A stretch of 18,179 nt of DNA from Anaerolineae bacterium. GTDB lineage: Bacteria; Chloroflexota; Anaerolineae; Aggregatilineales; Phototrophicaceae. The translations under genes were made by a program, and so were the position numbers. Location of the stretch: positions 1-18,179 of the forward strand of contig JANQRM010000104.1 in the NCBI GenBank assembly GCA_028284565.1. Direction: 5' to 3'. The number at the start of each line of letters is the position of its first letter. The first letter of the stretch is position 1. Under the pieces are notes generated by a model. It saw nothing but the letters and a program-made list of their open reading frames with translations, was not told the origin of the DNA and ran no database searches. Positions 15,572 to 18,179 of the stretch are shown here, piece by piece.

Positions 15572-15600
15572 AGTCTAAAATAGAAGAATAGATCTGACAA
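15572..15600 (-). promoter_or_regulatory. Promoter of the small membrane protein / glycosyltransferase operon
   Basis: On the minus strand TTGTCA (five of six) and TAGACT (four of six) are separated by exactly 17 bases. The -10 ends seven bases before the ATG at 15564, predicting a leaderless or nearly leaderless transcript. Confidence 0.5.
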
Positions 15601-15716
15601 GCGAGAAGTCCTTTTGTGCAAGTTGCCAACGCAATCCTCTATAGAATAACCATAGCCGAAGATTTGTCTCCATGTTATCCTGTTGCATTCTTATCGTGAA
15701 AATTCATACAATCCAT

Positions 15717-15745
15717 TTGAATTTGACTTACTTGTCTGTTATGAT
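15717..15745 (+). promoter_or_regulatory. Promoter of aspS
   Basis: TTGAAT and TATGAT are separated by 17 bases, and the -10 also carries the TGn extension (TGTTATGAT). This is one of the best promoter matches in the window. The start would be near 15752, with a leader of about 42 bases. Confidence 0.65.
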
Positions 15746-15755
15746 TAAATTTGAC

Positions 15756-15775
15756 CTCTTTTGAACCCTAAAGAG
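15756..15775 (+). promoter_or_regulatory. Short hairpin in the aspS leader
   Basis: CTCTTT and AAAGAG can pair around an eight-base loop just before the ribosome binding site TAGGAG (15779-15784). No T-box features are seen, and the hairpin is weak; a modest effect on translation is possible. Confidence 0.25.
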
Positions 15776-15793
15776 CAGTAGGAGAAGAACCTC

Positions 15794-17620
15794 ATGATGA
15801 AAACGCACAACTGTGGCGTATTACGTGAAGAGAACGCTGGCGAAGTCGTGACTTTGTCCGGCTGGGTGAATCGGCGACGCGACCAAGGCGGCTTGATTTT
15901 TATTGACTTGAGAGACCGTTGGGGCATTACTCAAGTGGTTGTTGACCAAGAAGGCGCTCCTGATGCTCATGAGGTAGCGGATAATGTGCGTAACGAGTAT
16001 GTCCTAAAAGTACATGGGAAGGTGCGGATTCGTCCAGAAGGCACTGCCAACCTTGACCTGCCGACAGGTGCGATTGATATTGTCGCGGATGAGATTGTGT
16101 TGCTGAATAAATCGCATACTCCGCCATTTTATATCAACAAAGATGAGCATGTGGATGAGGCTCTGCGGATGCGTCATCGCTATTTGGATTTGCGTCGAGA
16201 GCGTATGCAAATCAATCTGGTTTTGCGTCATAAGACGGTCAAGTTTATTCGTGACTTTTTGGATGAGCGTGATTTTGTTGAGATAGAAACACCGATTTTG
16301 TTCAAGGCAACTCCTGAAGGTGCGCGGGATTTTTTGGTTCCTAGTCGCTTGCAACCGGGTAAGTTCTATGCGCTTCCACAAAGTCCCCAGCAGTTGAAGC
16401 AACTTTTGATGGTGGGTGGATTTGAACGCTATTTCCAGATTGCACGATGCTTTCGTGATGAGGATATGCGTGGAGATCGTCAATTGGAGTTTACACAACT
16501 TGACCTCGAAATGAGTTTTGTCGAGCGTGAAGACGTGATGAACTTGATGGAAGACTTGGCGATTTCGATTGTGGAGACGCTAGCGCCTGACAAACCCTTG
16601 ATTACCAAACCTCTGCAACGAATTTTGTATAAAGATGCCATGGAAACGTATGGCACAGATCGCCCTGATATTCGCTTTGACCTGAAAGCCATCGACATCA
16701 GTGAACTTGGTGGCAAGAGTGCCTTTCCTGTGTTTGTGGATAATGTAGCCGATGGCAAGCCGGTGAAGTGTATTCGTGTGCCGGGTATGGTCAAGGATAT
16801 GAGTGGAACCAAGTTGCGTAAAGTGACCAAAGACTTGGAGGCACTGGCGCGGAGTGCTGGTGGGAAGGGCTTGGCATGGTTGACCATCCCTGAGGATGAA
16901 GAGGGTGAAGTAAAAGGTCCGATTGGTAAATTCTTCTCGGTTGAGCAGAAGCTGGAATTGCTTTCCTGTCTCGGTGCTGAAGGCGGCGATTTGCTCCTGT
17001 TTATATCGGATGAGCATGAGACAGTTTACGCTATTGTAGACAAGTTGCGGACGCATCTTGCTAAAGAACTCGAATTGGCAGACGAGAATGTGTTGGCGTT
17101 CTGTTGGGTGATAGATTTCCCCATGTTTTATTGGGATGAAGAGCATCAACGTTGGGACCCCTCACAACACTTGTTTACGATGCCGATGCCAGAAGACTTG
17201 CCTTTGTTGGATAGTGATCCCGGCAACGCGCGTGGTTCGCAATATGACCTGATTTGCAATGGTTATGAAGTGGGTGGTGGGAGTATCCGTATTCATGACC
17301 GTGCGATCCAAGAGAAAATCTTCCCACTGATTGGGCAGACAATGGATGATGCCAAGGAAGAGTTTGGGCATATGCTGGAAGCCTTTGAATATGGTGCACC
17401 TCCACATGGAGGGATGGCGTGGGGGATTGACCGTCTCGTAATGTTGCTGGCTGGTGAGCCGAATATCCGCGAAGTCGTGGCGTTCCCCAAGACGCAAAAT
17501 GGCGGGGATGCCATGGCACATGCGCCTTCAGTGGTTAAACAAGACCAGTTGGATGAGCTTCATATCGCGTTGAATTTGCCTGCACCCGAACCCGAAAAAG
17601 AAGTTGCAACAGAGGGGTAA
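15794..17620 (+). CDS. aspS: Aspartyl-tRNA synthetase (bacterial type)
   Basis: Class IIb synthetase that charges tRNA-Asp, a 608-residue protein of usual bacterial length. An N-terminal OB-fold binds the anticodon (about 1-105, with SGWVNRRRDQGG at 22-33). Motif 1 lies at about 155-169 and the flipping-loop QSPQ at 196-199. Motif 2 runs from FRDED (220-224) through R229 and E232 to about 242. The bacterial GAD insertion fills about 290-430, and motif 3 GIDR is at 544-547. Residue 31 is Gln, where non-discriminating enzymes that also charge tRNA-Asn carry His, so a discriminating enzyme is favoured but not proved. TAGGAG stands nine bases before the ATG at 15794. An adjacent ATG at 15797 would remove one residue. 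The gene is monocistronic and convergent with the aquaporin. Confidence 0.97.
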   Translation: MMKTHNCGVLREENAGEVVTLSGWVNRRRDQGGLIFIDLRDRWGITQVVVDQEGAPDAHEVADNVRNEYVLKVHGKVRIRPEGTANLDLPTGAIDIVADEIVLLNKSHTPPFYINKDEHVDEALRMRHRYLDLRRERMQINLVLRHKTVKFIRDFLDERDFVEIETPILFKATPEGARDFLVPSRLQPGKFYALPQSPQQLKQLLMVGGFERYFQIARCFRDEDMRGDRQLEFTQLDLEMSFVEREDVMNLMEDLAISIVETLAPDKPLITKPLQRILYKDAMETYGTDRPDIRFDLKAIDISELGGKSAFPVFVDNVADGKPVKCIRVPGMVKDMSGTKLRKVTKDLEALARSAGGKGLAWLTIPEDEEGEVKGPIGKFFSVEQKLELLSCLGAEGGDLLLFISDEHETVYAIVDKLRTHLAKELELADENVLAFCWVIDFPMFYWDEEHQRWDPSQHLFTMPMPEDLPLLDSDPGNARGSQYDLICNGYEVGGGSIRIHDRAIQEKIFPLIGQTMDDAKEEFGHMLEAFEYGAPPHGGMAWGIDRLVMLLAGEPNIREVVAFPKTQNGGDAMAHAPSVVKQDQLDELHIALNLPAPEPEKEVATEG

Positions 17621-17628
17621 TTCCCCTC
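17612..17628. terminator. Hairpin at the aspS / aquaporin convergent junction
   Basis: GAGGGG and CCCCTC form a six-pair, GC-rich stem around TAATT. The loop includes the aspS stop codon. Neither side has a clear T run, so it may stabilise 3' ends or act as a weak two-way terminator rather than a classic intrinsic one. Confidence 0.4.
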
Positions 17629-17646
17629 CATTGCTTTACACAATAT

Positions 17647-18179
17647 CTAGCTGGCTTCTTCTGTATTGAAGACAAAGGCATGTACAAGCCCGCCGATTGC
17701 CCCACCTGCGAATAAGCCAATGAAATAAGCTGGAACATAGCTTAAGTCTCCGGCGGCAAGCGCTGGTCCAAGTGTGCGCGCTGGGTTGAGCGATGCCCCT
17801 GTCAATGCGCCCCCTGCGAGGATGCTTCCTGCTAAGGTGAAGCCGATTGCGACCCCGGCGAGATTGCCTGCCCGTTTGAATACGGCGGCTTGAAAGACTG
17901 CACTAACTAGGAAGAAGGTTAAGATGGCTTCGACAATGGCGGCACTACCGACTGCTATGTCTGTCATTGCACCCTTAGTTGCACCATAATTATATGCAAC
18001 TTCCTCACCGAGTAGTGAGACAGATGAAGCTGAGTCAGGCGGAAAGACACCGACGAGGACAAAGGCAGCGATTATCCCTCCAATGAACTGAACAACGATG
18101 AAGATAGCGGATTTGGTCGCATCTTGTTTGCCACCGACGAGCAAGCCTAATGTGACTGCTGGGTTGAATTGTGCGCCGG
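17647..18179 (-). CDS. MIP family aquaporin, 5' end outside the window
   Basis: C-terminal 176 residues of a membrane channel of the major intrinsic protein family. The gene runs off the right edge, so its start and first helix are missing. The first NPA box is just inside the window edge (QFNPAVTLG) and the second is seen as SLNPARTLGPA. Four or five hydrophobic helices are visible, as expected for the part after the first NPA box, and the protein ends in a short acidic tail (NTEEAS). The residue after the second NPAR is Thr, not the Asp typical of glycerol facilitators, so a water-type channel is favoured. Transport of other small neutral solutes cannot be excluded. It is convergent with aspS, 26 bases between stops. 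Confidence 0.9.
   Translation of the reverse strand, partial: GAQFNPAVTLGLLVGGKQDATKSAIFIVVQFIGGIIAAFVLVGVFPPDSASSVSLLGEEVAYNYGATKGAMTDIAVGSAAIVEAILTFFLVSAVFQAAVFKRAGNLAGVAIGFTLAGSILAGGALTGASLNPARTLGPALAAGDLSYVPAYFIGLFAGGAIGGLVHAFVFNTEEAS

Noticed and set aside
15564..15621. Extension of the small membrane protein to a TTG at 15621 (90 residues).
   Set aside because: No convincing ribosome binding site precedes it and the best promoter would lie inside the gene; kept only as an alternative.
15622..15716. DnaA-box-like TTATCCTGT and TTATCGTGA upstream of aspS.
   Set aside because: Each matches the consensus at only about six of nine positions, which is expected by chance.
16580..17149. Minus-strand open frame of 189 codons inside aspS, with other antisense frames nearby.
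   Set aside because: They mirror the aspS reading frame and show no domain or start signal; they are by-products of aspS codon use.

Overview
The window (about 45% GC by eye) is a gene-dense piece of bacterial chromosome with no mobile element, CRISPR array or rRNA. The gene set (paired membrane GTPases of the dynamin family, a GAF-domain adenylate cyclase, an R2-like ligand-binding oxidase, a Bacillus-type LexA box before uvrB, a GT-C membrane glycosyltransferase) fits a Chloroflexota bacterium, perhaps Anaerolineae-like. That placement is an inference from gene content, not from a marker phylogeny.

Layout. 38-3648 (minus): two tandem dynamin-like GTPases whose ends overlap in ATGA. 3649-3767: divergent promoter region. 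3768-7649 (plus): a triple-GAF class III adenylate cyclase overlapping lysA (last step of lysine synthesis) by ATGA, then an AT-rich 200-codon orphan starting with GTG one base after lysA. 7661-7895 (minus): a two-tRNA unit with its own TTGACA promoter, initiator tRNA-fMet, a second CAU-anticodon tRNA and an intrinsic terminator. 7911-8825 (minus): R2lox oxidase. 8889-9098 (plus): a 69-residue single-pass membrane protein. 9178-11202 (plus): uvrB with a LexA-type operator. 11203-12231 (minus): a histone-deacetylase-family amidohydrolase. 12324-13751 (plus): an AAA ATPase with a very basic N-terminal tail. 13748-15564 (minus): a small two-helix membrane protein coupled to a GT-C type glycosyltransferase. 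15794-17620 (plus): aspS. 17647 to the window edge (minus): an aquaporin cut off at its 5' end.

The genes mix housekeeping functions (lysA, aspS, tRNAs, uvrB) with signalling and membrane functions. Packing is tight: two gene pairs overlap in ATGA, one in TGATG, and two convergent pairs end in palindromes (TAATTA and CTAG) so that no spacer remains. Several promoters can be proposed, including extended -10 sites and two that would give nearly leaderless mRNAs.

The points most worth a second look are the dynamin pair, the low-GC orphan beside lysA, the AAA ATPase with a basic tail and a changed Walker B motif, the LexA box over uvrB, and an apparent change in strand G/C asymmetry near 11.2-12.3 kb. 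I saw no clear evidence of a complete new multi-gene system. The dynamin pair is the best candidate for a self-contained functional module.
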